This document shows, piece by piece, positions 45,943 through 61,400 of a stretch of 64,000 nucleotides of DNA. Origin of the DNA: Corallium rubrum (Eukaryota; Cnidaria; Anthozoa; Scleralcyonacea; Coralliidae); assembly GCA_964035015.1 (NCBI GenBank), contig OZ035999.1, forward strand, positions 4,901,627-4,965,626, written 5' to 3'. The translations under genes and the position numbers were made by a program. The notes beneath the pieces were generated by a model that had not been told where the DNA came from, did no database searches, and saw only the letters and a list, made by a program, of their open reading frames with translations. Numbering within the stretch: position 1 is the stretch's first letter; the number at the start of each line of letters is the position of its first letter.

Positions 45943-48900
45943 CTAGAATATATATATAATATATGATATATAATATATATACAATGCATTGTAATAACAT
46001 CCTACAAGGTTGACAATAGCAAGTTTGTATGTACAGTACATTACTGCCTGGTACTTTCTGTTTTGAGTTTGCATTAAATGTTTTGTTACTTCTTGTTGTT
46101 CAATTCTGCATGTGCATGTTAAAAATGCACTTTCACATCTCAATCCAGGTTCGGATTAGAATTAAGGTATCCCAGAGGTGCAAACGTACATTAGCACCTG
46201 AGCTGCCATTGGATTTTGTCTAATTGTAACATATATATAAACAACAGCTTGTACTACAGTTGTTTTTTTACAAACTTTTGAAAAACAAAGTTTATATACA
46301 AATTAACACACCTTGTTGAAAAAACTGTAAGATTTTTAGCTATGTAGACTATTTATTTTTAATTCAAAAGACAATTTTTCATATATTTAACTAGAATATT
46401 ACAGCACACGAAAGTTTAAATTATAAAGTTTTATAACCGAATGCACTGCTCATTTGCTTTTGGCCTCTCACAAAGCAGACTTTTTGCCCCAAGCCAATGT
46501 TCATGGACTATATTCTACAAGCTTGTATTACTTACAAAAATATCGCAGAAATTGCAAATACTTACCACAATTTGTCCGCTACAACCATCTATTAAACATT
46601 TACATGTAAATATCTTTGTCACATGCATGTCAACTGACGAGACATGCTGTAGTTATTCACTGCTCCTCCGTCTTCCATCTTCGTTTAATTTAAAAACATT
46701 TTTCGATCGTCTGAGGTTTCTACGATAATTTCGAAAATATATACTTACATCACATGTATAATTTTTGCAAACAATTAAAAAAGTTCGATCACTTCCAGTA
46801 ACAAAATTTAAACAAACCACCATCACCATGTGAATAAAAAACACGAGAAGACTGGGTCCAACTCGTTCTCGCGTGTTTCTCGCGAGCGAAATAAAGGCAA
46901 AACGTTTTGTAGAGGGGGTTATTTTACTTACATGAAACGTAATCGATGATTTTTTTAATCCGCGATTCGTGATCGTAAGGTTTCAGGTCTTTTTACGTGC
47001 ATGTGAAAGTAACTTTTGATTTAACCGTGACACGTGAATGAAGGCTAGAATTAAACGTGATTCGTGGTGAATCGTCTGTTTTGCGTGAACATTTTTTTTA
47101 GGATTTATGGAATTTCTGTTGTTTGTCTTGTCTGTCTTCGAACAGTTGAACACGGGAATAGCATGTACTTGATATTTTACGCTAGCTAGCTACTTACAGA
47201 TTATTTTGACTATTTTACTCTGACTAACTCCAGACGATTGTACTCGTCAAATGGAGACCTTCAGGCTTTAGAGTGCATGTTGAGACAAAGAAATAAAAAG
47301 CGACGCCAGGCGCAATTTTGCATGATCGCAGTGTTTACAGACCTTTACAATGGACTGCAAGGATCTGAGATTGAAGAGAAAGACTTCGAGAATGCGAAAT
47401 ATTATTAATCAGTCAAATGATGCGAAATATTAATCCGTGAATTTCTTTTTCTTTTGTATTTTTGCGTGAGTCGGGATTGCCTCGATTTTTCTGTGAACGT
47501 GAAATAGTTTTTGCGATTTTTCGTGACTCGTGAAAAGACTAAATATTTTTACGTGAATGCATTTTGTGAATGGGTATAGGGGACCATCTTTGTAGGGAAA
47601 CAATAAACCCTACGAAAAAATACTAATCTAGCCTACAAAACCAGGGTTTTTGACTGCATTTCACTTAATCACTTTCCAAATTTTGTTACTGTTCAATCAC
47701 GGAATCAATTGGACCAAACCCAACATGGGGGGGGGGGGTTTGGAGAGAGGGCAACATTCATTTAACTTAAAACTCGATATTTATCAAAAAGTCATCTTTA
47801 GTATCGTTTGTTTTTACTAGTTTTTGCTGTACCGTATAAAAAGTGTTGTTTTTTACCGAAGACTTTTAAATTCCAAAATACAGAACACAGAAAAGACTTA
47901 TTTTTTGGTTCATTTTCTTTTGAAGGCTGTATTTACCGCCACCTTACCTGTTAATAGCTTTTAATTTTCCTGTTGCTTTTCGTTTACACCAGTTCGGCTT
48001 TCATTTGTCGTGTTTTAGGTAAACAGCTTTAAAGAAAACAAGCAGTAATGTCCCAGCATATTTTTAATATTGTTCGGAATATTTGAATGAAGAATATTTG
48101 AATGAAGTTGTCTTCTATTTGTATTCAAATCAACTCAGAAATTTTCGCGCCAAAATTTGCCTGTCCGAGGAAAAAGCGTCGTAGAATCCCGACCGTTCAG
48201 CAACCAATGAACGTGCATCATTTCGCTACGGAATGTCCCGAGCAAGTACTTGTTTTCAAGAGAACTTCCGAAGCTCTTTCTTGGATTTTGATCTTTTTAG
48301 GCGTGAACCATTTCGTGTCGTTATTTCTATGAATATCGAGGCACTAACTGCTCTGGTGTTAAGTCTGGGGAAAACGCCGTAAAGGCAAACACCACGACTT
48401 GATCAACAAAATCGCGTTTTTCTAACAGTAACACTTAAGTAGCTCTTTCAGACAGGAAAAACATGCGACAAGTTCAATTTTAAAAATTTTAAAGCTTTTC
48501 TTACAAGGTGAATGACAAACTGAGAACGACGTATAAAAGTCGACAATATTCACAACCAAAAAGAAAAGAAAAGGCAGACCCTGACAAAGAATTTCTTAAA
48601 ATTAAATAATTCCTAGTGCTTTCTAAAAAATCCAATTCTCATTCGTGAAAAATTTATTTAAAGAACCCATGGAAGGTTGTGTTGTCTTTGATTGCTCGCA
48701 TTCTCATCGTTTGCTCCACCAAAGAAAGCTTGTCGCGTGTCAATGTCTGACACTAGAAATTCTGAGAATTTCGTTTGAGTTCTTGGAAAAATGTCTATTC
48801 AGTCTTCACCAGCTCCTGGGTTTCGCTTCTGCCTGCGATTACGAGGGGAGCGGCGTGGAGAATTCTTACCTAAAAGTTTAGAAGAAACGTTTTTTAGTTT

Positions 48901-49469
48901 ACAGTTTGCAAATAGTGTTCTTCTTTACGGTAAAATTGTAAAGCACATGTACGAGAAAACAAAAAAGAAAAGTATAAAACAACGAAAAATAATCATTTTC
49001 ATTTTCTACGTTTCAATTATCTTGCCGTCGAATTGAAAAACCAACATTTTTTTTGTTTGTTCGTTTATTTGAGTAAATTTGAAAAACGGCGGCCATTTTA
49101 AAATCCAAGATGGCCGCCATATGGAAGAAATTCTACGAATGGGCCTGGTGGGCGTAAATGTTAGAGAAAACAGTCCACACGTATCCGAATTCTTTTGAAT
49201 AGTAAAACGCAATTTTGTTTTACGGATTAGCCTTCCGTTCACACGTAGACGATGAAACGGTCATCGCCAACGAAACGTTTCGAACACGGTGTCCAAAGTG
49301 GAACTTTTTGAAAACACTGTTTTCCTGTTCTCGTGTGGACGTGTTTTTTTTTTAAAAACGGAGAAAAAAAGTTGCGTTTTAGAAAAAGAAGACGGATACA
49401 GGTGGACAAGGTTGGGCCTATGTCATGGTCAAGCAGTTCTTATAAAACACAATAATAGTTCTGTGATAA
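45943..49469. other. Region between the EF-hand gene and SSR1
   Basis: Upstream of the EF-hand start and downstream of SSR1. It should hold the EF-hand promoter and 5' UTR (an acceptor at 45943 implies an upstream non-coding exon) and the SSR1 3' UTR. Visible patches: ATATAT runs (45945-45980), CGTGAA/CGTGATT words (46930-47560), a poly-G run (47727-47739) and a GGCGGCCATTTT/AAGATGGCCGCC hairpin (49088-49118). No convincing gene; small frames here lack family features. Confidence 0.5.
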
Positions 49470-52400
49470 TCATATACCAAATTCAGTTGTTGTTTCCTTC
49501 GGCAACCAGTCAACATCGATATCGGCATTCTGTTGCGTTCCCATCTCAACGAAAGGTTTGGAAGGCTTTTTCTTCTAAAAAAAAATAAATTGAGCAACAT
49601 GTCAGAAAACAGAAAACAGACAACTGACAACAAAATTGAGTTTGAACTCCGGGTTAGCATTTTGTAGAGGTGTAAAGAGAAAAGACTTGAGACATATTCC
49701 CAAACTATAAACTTACTCCAAGCGAAGTAATGATATACTGTGCTCCCATTATGATGAGGATAGCCATGGCTGCCACGAAGACATAGAGGAAAAACCTTGA
49801 AGGAAATAGAATATATTAGAAAACATAAGCAACACAAAGTAAGGTCCCATGTACAAGAATGTAAGTTCTTTGAAGAAAAGGCTTTACTTTTGACTCAATT
49901 ACTGACTCTTACTGCTACATGGAGGGGTTGGGTGGTCCTTGCATGGGTGTATTAAAGTTTTCATTTTAAAATGCCTCATTAAATTGACCAAATTTGAGGA
50001 GAATGAGTCGAAGTAAGCTTATGTCATAGGCTCTATAACAACAACCATTTTCTTGACAACAACAAACCGTTGATGTTATTGAATCTATGATATCATAAGT
50101 TGTACGTATACATGTAGCGCATGTGGTACATTTGTGAGCTTGGTGTAATGTAACAGACGGGATTACGGGACGTTAGTCAAGCTCAATTATTCAGAAAATA
50201 TCTCTGAGCCCCAAACCTGCAATCTCTAATGACTGGTTAGACGCTCTAACCATGGAGCCTGAACGTCTACCAAACGTCTGTTGAATCTATGACGTTGAGA
50301 ACTCATTCTTCTTAATACAGCTAGTGGCAACTTCTATTGGCAGCACTCCAAAATACAAATTTCATTCAATCAAAAACAACTTACGTTTCACCGTCAAATC
50401 CTTCATCCTGTTCTTTGAATGTAACAGTCTCATTGAAGACAGAGTCCAAGAATTCCTTTCCTTCTGAATCTTTGTAATACACAGTTATAACAATTCCGAA
50501 TGGTCGGCCTCCAAGATTCTCATGGGGTTTGAATGCATAATCAAATGTAGCCTAGAGAAAATTGAACAAGATAAAACTTACTTTTAAAGGAGAGCAGTAT
50601 TGCAAATACTACTTTACATGTAATTACTAAATAATATATCATCATTCTGTAGATTTTATAAAACATGATTAATGTGTTTACCTGCTGACCAGGCTGAACC
50701 AGTCTATTAAGAGAACGTAGAGTAAACTAAAAAAAAAATGGCAACAATAAAAATTTGCTATAAATTGGGCATAAAAAATTACTTAAATTCTTATTGTAGT
50801 ATCTGTAAATAATTAAATGATGTAATGTGACTCAGCATTATTACTACTCAAATCAGTAGAGTGAGACATAGACGATGTTTTCATCGCTTCCGTTAACCAT
50901 TTCGTTAACCGCAGACCAATTTCAAAGCAGTCACGAGGTGTATTCTCATGTACCACGTGATAGCTTGTTTACGAGTTAACAATTGGATGTTATCACATGG
51001 TACATGAGAACACACCTCGTGACTCCGCTTTAAATAACCATAGTCCTAAAGCAGTTTACCTAATAGAAAACTTTCTGAACTACAAATGGAGATCATAACA
51101 AAGACTTTCTGATGTGATGTTGTCGCAATTAGATGCTCAGGTGTTGAAGAACATTTTTACTTACATTCTGAATGAAGTAGGTATAATCTTGTGGATATCT
51201 AAGAGAAGCATCCATTGCCTCCACAATAAAATCATTTTTACCATTGTTGGTAAATCCTACAAGACAATCCACGATACTTCCAGCAGCAATGTCTATGGGT
51301 AGGGAAAAAAAGTTAGAGTTAACTTTAATTACTTAACAGTCTTTCTTATCAAACAATACCATCAGAGGCTAAAATAAAAGGTTAAAGACATAGTTCTTAA
51401 CCCATTCCTGACGATCGGATGCCAGCTCAAACAGCCCCTTCCCTCCAACTGCTTTACAAAATCATCTGGTGTTAGTGAGAACAAAATAAATAGAGGATAT
51501 TACACGGTGGTGCGAAAATATGAATTTTATCTTCGAGTGGGGGAAAACAATATTTTACAAATGAGTGTAGCGAATGAGTAAAATATTGTTTTTGCCATGA
51601 GAAGATAAAATTCATATCTTCAAGTCACTGTGTAATGTTCTTTTTATTATATACAGTGTAGATTCAAGGCAAAAAGCGGTAAAACTCTAAATCTTCATCG
51701 ATATCTTCACTAGTGAGGATATGGAAAATACAATACTGTATATTTCCTAGTAAAACACTTGCATCTACATAATAATAAAGGCCATGCTCAACAGAAATGG
51801 GTTAATTATCTATTAAATATTATTCAATGAGACCTTGTTCTGGATGGCTGGTGAAAAGTATGTTTGTATCAGCATCGGGAGAGGCTTGTAAACTTGGTAT
51901 CTCAGGTTCCTCTTCTTCTGTTGCATCTTTCTCTCCAGCCTAATAAACACAACAAGTAGTCTCTGATAAAACATGCCACTTCAATACATTATTAAACAAA
52001 ACCAAAGTTGTAACAAGTAAGCAAGGCATGGAGTATTTATTTAATTCTTCAAGTTAAACTGAGACAATGACACAAAGGTGGTCATCAAGTCATTGACATA
52101 GTCTTTTTTAAGTAAAGTTACTTATTTTACATGAAGCTTGTCACATTCTTAATAATCCACTTACAGTATCTGCCTCAGTACTTGGTACTGGTGGCTCTGC
52201 CTGTTGTTCATCTTCAGTTTCCACCTGAAAAGAAATGGAAATAGTCAAGATACTGTAATAACCATAACTATGGTACTGTACTGTAACTCCTGCAAAACAA
52301 TTACTACTACATTGTCAGACTGAGACAGCAAGAAATGACCCCTTTATTATTTTACTTTAATGCCAAACAATTTTAATGAAGACTCTTCAAATGGCAATAC

Positions 52401-55400
52401 AGTAGAACCTGAGTTTTACGACCACCCCTGCTGCCAGGTAAAAGTTGTCGTGTATGATAGGAGGTCGTACATGGCAGGTAGTGATGTGACATCATAGCAG
52501 CCTGCATTTTGGCAGCGACGCAAGCACTTCTTTATATAAACATTGTTTCAACAAGGTTAGGAAAATGGCAATTTGTAAAGATTTACAAGGGAAATGGAAA
52601 AACAAGAACATTTCAAAGAAGTGCAGTCTTGATTTATTAATGTTAATATGATTATTAAAAGAAAAGAAATTTGACATTTGTATTTAATATCATGGCCTTT
52701 ATAGAGCGATGTTCTCCATATCAAAATGGTGTCGTACTATCACTCACTTCAGTTTTTGCGCTGTGTTTTTATTACATTTGATTCAATTTTTGCACTGGTT
52801 TGGTCTTGTTAAAAGCTCTTGTCTTTATTTACGATCTTCCAGTAGTATTTTTTAGATGTGAACACTGAGTTTTGTCACTTTCGTTTCCGAGTTAAAAAAC
52901 TGCTGTAAAATATACAAACTTGTTGCGTTATTACGTCAACAATCATCAAGATGAACTTGTCTAAAGTTAACAAATATTACTCATGTGGTTAATCGAATTG
53001 TTCAGTCATTGTATTAACTCTCAGACATCAACTAAAAAGTATTTAACTCTGACAACAAAAATTCACACAGATTTTCATCAAATAATGCTCAAAAGAGAAG
53101 CAAAACAAGCCTAAAATGCGGTAACACGGCAATTGTGCAACACTTCCAGTTTCTTGTTTTCGCACGTGGTCACATTCATGTTTGTTTACTATGAAAAAAC
53201 GGGATTTCTTTAACGTATTTCAGCAGTTTTACATTGAGATGGTCACTCATAATGTGGTTGTTGGTCGTGTTAGGCAGGTGGTCACTCATTGGAGGTACAT
53301 TTCTATTACAAATCGTCCGTGCCAGAAAAAGTGGTCGTAAACAGCAGGTGGTCATTAAAAGGGGTGTCGTAAAACTCAGGTTCTACTGTATTTCACTTAC
53401 TAACACCAGCCAATTTTATTTTTGAAATGAGCCCTAAAATATCAATGGGTTAAACTGTGCTTTCTAAAGTTACTATAATTTGAGAACACCAAACACCATC
53501 ACATATTTAAGATGGACCAAGTCATGCTAAGTTCAGCCTGTAGATCCAGTTTTCCTCGACTATGATAGCACTTGACAAAAGAACAAATATTTTACCTCTG
53601 TCTCACTATCTTCTTCTGTTACCTCGGCATCACTCTCTGTGTCTGTATCAATATCATCTTTTTTATCATTTTCTATAATTTGGTCTTCATCAGCTCTAAC
53701 TCCAAGGGTACCTAAGTACAATAAAATGGTGCTGTTTAATTGCTTGAATAGTTTATTATAGTGCCAAAAAGCCCCGAGTTTTATGACAGGGGGCTTATAA
53801 TAGCTAAGAGTTATTTTGAAAGTTGAGCTTGGTAATGTCACTGAAATTTTACTTTGGGGAAGTTGTTTGACATATTTTTAGGACTTGATCATGACAAGTA
53901 CCATAAAGTATGCCAAATTGTCTAGCCTAAACTGTACAAGGAAGTAGAATTAATGATACTGTACACACATAGGAAAATCCCTATACTGTATATAGGAGCC
54001 CTAGAATTCTGTCTTCCAGACTGGAAAGTTTGTATCGTGCAACAAAATAATATCTGTTGCATGATTTTTCATGAGAATTTCCTGCAGCTCTGCAATTTTC
54101 ATAAAAAAATTGCAGTGGCCACACAATTTGCAAAAAATTACTTTTAATTGCAGAATTTTATACAGACTTGGCAAAAAATGCATGAAAAACCAATTGTAAT
54201 CACCACTTTATTCGTAATCACACTAGAAACCACCCATTTCCCTTTTGCATAATTTTCACAAATAGATGCCCACACAAAATGGCAGCCAAAATTTGATTCT
54301 GTTGTGCATTTTACAAATGTCTGGCCTCAGTTAGTGACACCTTCAGAAAAGGTCCTAGAGAATCATGCCATCTAACCTTCTTCTGAAGTCAAGTGATAGA
54401 CTATCTATTATAATTTGGCTATAGTCATCTTGATCAACAATCAATTATTGACTATAATCATCTTAATAGACTTATCAATTATTGGCCATAATCATCTTGA
54501 TAGACAATTAATTATTGACTATAATCATCTTGATAGACAATTATTGGCCATAATCATCTTGATAGACAATCAATTATTGACTATAATCATCTTAATAGAC
54601 TATCAATTAATGGCAATAATCATCTTGATAGACAATCAATCATTGGTTATATCTTGATAGACAATCAATTATTGAATATAATCATCTTGATAGACAATCA
54701 ATTATTGGCTATAATCATCTTAATAGACAATCAATTATTGGTTATAATCATCTTGATAGATTATCAATTACTGGCCATATAATCATCTTGATAGGCAATC
54801 AATTATTGGCTATATAATCATCTTGATAGACAATCAATTATTGGCCATATAATCATCTTGATAGACAATCAACTATTGGCTATATAATCATCTTGATAAA
54901 CTATCAATTATTGGCCATATAATCATCTTGATAGACAATCAATTATTGGCTATATAATCATCTTGATAAACTATCAATTATTGGCCATATAATCATCTTG
55001 ATAGACAACCAATTATTGGCCATATGATCATCTTGACAAACTATCAATTATTGGCCATATAATCATCTTGATAGGCAATCAATTATTAGATATATAATCA
55101 TCTTGATAGAAAATCAATTATTGGCCATATAATCATCTTGATGACTATCAATTGGCCATATAATCATCTTGATAGACTATCAATTGGCCATATAATCATC
55201 TTGATAAACAATCAATTATTGGATATATAATCATCTTGATAGACAATCAATTATTAGCCATATAATCATCTGGATAGACAATCAATTATTGGCCATATAA
55301 TCATCTGGATAGACAATCAATTATTGGCCATATAATCATCTTGATAGGCAATCAATTATTGGCCATATAATCATCTTGATAAACTATCAATTATTGGCCA

Positions 55401-58400
55401 TATAATCATCTTGACAGACAATCAATTATTGGATATATAATCATCTTGATAGACAATCAATTATTGGCCATATAATCATCCTGATAGACTATCAATTATT
55501 GGTCATATAATCATCTTGATAGGCAATCAATTATTGGCCATATAATCATCTTGATAAACTATCCAGGGGCGGATTTTCTGGGGGGGTGCAGGGGGGTGCG
55601 CACCCCCCCAAAATTTTCTAGCACCCCCCAGAAAAATTCGAAAATGGTGTGTAGGTTATTATTATTATAGGCTTTATTTAAAGAAACTTATACATTTGGC
55701 AGTAAGAGTACAACTACTGATAACTTCAACAAATGCAATTATATATATATATATATTATATTATACTAAGTCTAAGTATTTATAAAACTAAATATACTAC
55801 GTAAAAACGTCTAAAGATTAAATATCCAAACGCATATTCAATTTTAGTAAAAAGTCCAGACAAAAAGCTATGACTAAACTAGACTTTGGTGAAAAAACAA
55901 GGTAGAATACTAAGCCTAAAATTTCAATGAAAAGGCTAAGAATAATACTGTAAGTCTAAGCTACAAGCGCAAGTCTACCTTTGGCGTGTGAAACGGCTGA
56001 ATCGAAATTTGAAACTGAGAACAGTGGCAGAAAACGAACAAAGTCAAAGTGCATTTCCAGATCGTTGGTGAGGTTCTGACCAGCATTTTAAAAGTGTATG
56101 AAGGCATGTAGAAAATATTAAATAAACTAATAAAGAAAGAAAACCGGAGGGAAAATTTGAAGACTGGAATACTGTAAGAAGCGACAATAAAATATGAAAA
56201 CTTTGTGTTTCGTCTTTCAACATTCTGCCGTGTGTGTCTGATCTTTGACCTTGTGGCTTGTTTACGTTTACCAGAATAATTGTTTACTACGTGAGTGATT
56301 TTTCATTTGCGATTTGTTGGGTGAACCGTGAACCAAAGAGAGACAACAATGAAAAGGCGCCAACCGACGCTTACAGACTTTTTCCAAAAGAAAAACAAAG
56401 GTTAGTAATAATCACAATTATCAAAGTGTTATTTATTTTAAATTATTCTTTGATTTTCATACTTGTTTGCTTCATGTCGCAAAATGTATTATGGCGGCTT
56501 TTCTCTACTCTAGAATCATAGTCATTACCCGGCTGGGTACATGTACATACATGCATTTTTGGTATTTGGCCAATTGGGCTGACTCAACTGTATGTTGCTG
56601 ATCACTTTCACTTTATTCTTTCCAGAATCAGACCCACATGCACAACTAGATGATGTCGAACTAATTGATCAAGATCAATATCAAAAACTTGAAGATGGAC
56701 GAGACGACCATGATACTGAACGAGATGGTGCTGAACGGGATGATACTGAACGAGATGATACTGAACGAGATGATGCTGAACCAGATGAAGTTCATGCGAT
56801 TTGTGATCCTGAAGAGACTCAAGAGAGATCCGCCCCTCAAACTAGCCAAGCAAGCTCCTGTGATCTCAGTCAAGAATTGGACGAACCATCACAACCGAAG
56901 CTTCAGAAATTTCCAATAAATACAAACTTTCCAAGCAAAAAAACGAGATCTTTCAATGCAAGCTGGTACAACCGCTTCGACTGGCTAGAGTATAACGTTC
57001 AAAGCGATGCAGCATTTTGCTTTGTTTGTAAAAACTTCGGCTCAAGAAGTTCCGCAGACTCCACATTTACCGTAACTGGCTTTAGGAAGTGGACTAATGC
57101 GCTGGACAAGGACAAAGGTTTTATGAAACACCAGAAATCAGAAGTTCATAAAGATTGCTACGAGAAATGGAAGGCAAAGGTCCGAATATCAGATGGACAA
57201 GATACAAGTATACTCGAGAAACTGGTTCCCGACCAAGCGAAAACAACTGAAAACAACAGAGAGTACTTTAAACTTCTGTTCCAGTATGTAATTTGGTTTG
57301 CAACGAGCGAGATAGCATTCCGGGGCCACGACGAGGCGGCTGATTCGAAGAACCCAGGCAACTGGACAACTTTTATAAAGATGCAACTGAAGACCAACAA
57401 GGAGTTTCAATTCGAAGTCTCCACCAAGCGATAACAGAAAAAAGGCTTCTTTTGGACTACACTAGTAAAACGTCTCTCAATGAAATGCTGTCTATACTCG
57501 CCGTTCAGATACGGAACCAGATATGCCATCAGATCGCAACTGCCGGGTGTTTCAGTGCACTGATCGACGAAAGCAAAGACAAGAGCAAGAGAGAAGAGCT
57601 CGCTTTCTCTGTTTGCTACTAGACCGAGAAGGTACAAGAGAGATTCCTGTCCATGTCTGCACTCACCAAATTTGATGCAGAAGCTATCTCAGCAGTTACG
57701 AAAGACCTGATATATGAAGTCCAGCAGAAATCCAACGGATCGTCTATTATCAGCCTCGGCGCAGATGGCACTAGCGTGATGTCTGGTCGGTTAGCAGGAG
57801 TCGCAGAATTGCTCCGATCAAGGTATTTTGAGTGGCTTGTATACATCCATTGTACTGCCCATCGTTTGAATTTGGTTGTGGGAGACATGCTAAAGGCGTC
57901 TTTGTCATCAACGGATGTTATGACCGCAGTAAAATCCTGCCATACACTGCTCAATAAACCGAAGATCAGACAGAAGTACGAATCACTCCACAGAGAAATG
58001 TATCCTAGCAAACAAGTTAAACATATAATGCAGCAAATCGATATTCGTTGGGGATGCAAATACGAAGCCGTTGATGTTATATCTGAAAGATTTGATGTTG
58101 TCCTCACGACCTAGATAGACGTGGCAAACAACCTCGGTAGAAGTGATGAAGATTCGGAAGATGATGAGTATGGGTATACGAAATCGCAGGCAGAAACAGC
58201 AGCTGGACTGTACCACAAACTGATGTCAGGAAAATTCATCGTCGGTCTGACAACACTTCATAAGTATCTCGGCAAGCTATACTTCCTTAATAAAGAACTT
58301 CAGGCCGAAGAAATTGATTGGACGGACGTTCAATACGAGCTGACTCGAACTCGGAATTCAATTAACAACATCAAAGACGAGGACATATTCACCAAGTCGA

Positions 58401-61400
58401 AAGAAATTTCAAGAAAGACTGGAAACCCCTTAGCTCTCTGCGACACAATGCCTATCCACAACACTAGAGCTACAACAGTTACGACTCCCGATGATCAGGA
58501 TCATCAGGTAAAAGAATTTATTGGAGAACTCAACGCAGAGCTGAAGAAGAAACTCAACGATGAGTTTAATGTCAGATTTGACTCTAAGAACACAGACATC
58601 CTTAGAGCTATCAATGCTCTTGGACTTAAGTGAGCTAGATGTGCTACCGAATACTTTCAGCTGTCTCAACATTGACAGATCTATCCTCGAACTGGAAATC
58701 GAAAGAGCTGAAGTTGATTACCGTCTTGGTCTACCAATAAATCCAAAGAGGCTTCCAAACTTGACCACTTTAATTGCAGTGAAGAACACCATCTCGACAT
58801 CAACCGCTTCTGTGGAAAGAGCATTTTCCGGCATGAATCGTGTCTGCACGAAGCTGCGATCCACCCTTCTTCCAGAAAGATTAAGTGATCTTTTATGCAT
58901 TTCGTTAAACAGAGATGTTGCTGATTTACTGGATTTGGACGAAGTCGTAACAGCATGGGGAAACATGCGCAATAGAGGGGCTAAAGTAAAGTACAGTCTA
59001 AGTCATTAACATGATTAACTCATGACTTTGAAGTTTGAACTAGTCTAACTGTATAAACTATAAAATGTATAATGACATGTACTTATTACTAAATTGAGAA
59101 CTAAGAACTTGAAAAAAACTATTCATTATTTCATTTATTTAATATTTATTAAAAACTTTGTTAGTTTGTTACTTTACGATTTTCACAAATTTGAAATATT
59201 CTAAGGAAGCTACTGAAAAGCTATACAACTATATTTTATAACTTTATACCTTATTTCATTAATAATTATTAATTATTAAATAATAATACTTTGTATAGCT
59301 GCATTTATATATTATATGTTAATGTTATAATTTTATACCACTATTCATTAATAATTATTAATTTATTATACTGAATACTGATACTTTGAAATTGAAAATA
59401 TACTGTGCAGCGTGTGCGCACTAATTTAGCAAGTTACTAAAGTACTAGCACTAGCAGCCTAGCACGGCATTTGAGCATTTTATATCCATCCCATTCCCAA
59501 CTCAGGGACTTAAATACTTGGTCACATGGGCAGGGGTTACAAAACAGGGGTTATGGCGACATGCCTAAAAAATATACAACAGCCCGGTGGCCCCGGTCAG
59601 CCCCTTTGGTAGCGCACCAATGCACCCCCCCAGGAAAATCTGCACCCCTCCTGTCAGATGAGCATTGATCCGCCCTTGAAACTATCAATTATTGGCCATA
59701 TAATCATCTTGATAGACTATCAATTGGCCATATAATCATCTTGATAGACCATCAATTGGCCATATAATCATCTTGATAGACAATCAATTGGCCATATAAT
59801 CATCTTGATAGACCATCAATTGGCCATATAATCATCTTGATAGACCATCAATTGGCCATATAATCATCTTGATAGACAATCAATTATTGGCCATATAATC
59901 ATCTTGATAGACAATCAATTATTGGCCATAATCATCTTGATAGACAATCAATTATTGGCCATATAATCATCTGAATAGACAATCAATTATTGGCCATATA
60001 ATCATCTGGATAGACAATCAATTGGCCATATAATCATCTGGATAGACAATCAATTATTGGCCATATAATCATCTGGATAGACAATCCATTATTGGTTATA
60101 TAATCATCTTGATAGACTATCAATTATTGGCCATAATCATCTTGATAGACAATCAATATTGGCTATATAATCATCTTGATAGACAATCAATTATTGGCCA
60201 TAATCATCTTGATAAACAATCAACTATTGGCTATATAATCATCTTGATAAACTATCAATTATTGGCCATATAATCATCTTGATAGACAATCAATTATTGG
60301 CTATATAATCATCTTGATAAACTATCAATTATTGGCCATATAATCATCTTGATAGATAATCAATTATTGGCCATATAATCATCTTGATAAACTATCAATT
60401 ATTGGCCATATAATCATCTTGATAGGCAATCAATTATTGGATATATAATCATCTTAATAGACAATCAATTATTGGCCATATAATCATCTTGATAGGCAAT
60501 CAATTATTGGATATATAATCATCTTGATAGAAAATCAATTATTGGCCATATAATCATCTTGATAGACTATCAATTGGCCATATAATCATCTTGATAGACA
60601 ATCAATTATTGGCCATATAATCATCTTGATAAACTATCAATTATTGGCCATATAATCATCTTGATAGACAATCAATTATTGGATATGTAATCATCTTGAT
60701 AGACAATCAATTATTGGCCATATAATCATCTTGATAGATAATCAATTATTGGCTTACTGTACTCTTATGCTGTGACTACATATACCAGTCACTTAATCTT
60801 AACGTGAAAATGTGTTTATTTAAAAAGATATCCACCTCTATACTATACTCTCAAGGACCCCAGGGGGAGGGAGAACAAACGCCACATGACTTCTTGCCCT
60901 GATATATGAAAACAATCAACGACTATTACATATCAATATCTATATTCCCCCACCACTGCAAAATACAGACTAAAAAAGTTACACACAGCAGTATACATGC
61001 CTGGTAAACTAATGTAATCCACAAACTAAAGGTCCTCAGACAGTATAATGGTAATCACCGACGAGTACAGCTGATCATCTAAGGTCGTTAACAAAAACTC
61101 GTAAAGCTGACGTGTTGTAAACGGAGATGGTCAAAAAAGAATAAAACATTCTTTGGAAACCAAACCATTTTATCAACGGCCAGTTCTACACCTTAAGACG
61201 TTCACTATCCTCGCAGAAATCAGTCCAAATGCCTGAAACATCATCGGACGAATAGTTTTGGTGCGATTTAATACATTTGTCTCCAGACAAAGACTTCTAG
61301 AATTTTTACAAATAGGGTTGTGAAAAGCACATCTCACCTCGATCGCTGAGAAAAATGACGGCGGGAAAAACAACTAGAACGAATAAAAGGAGTCTTCTGG

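Noticed and set aside
57619..58107. 162-residue minus-strand frame
   Set aside because: Antisense shadow of the hAT transposase.
54410..60752. CRISPR-like regular repeat array
   Set aside because: Eukaryotic intron; units are contiguous variants with no unique spacers, so this is a minisatellite.
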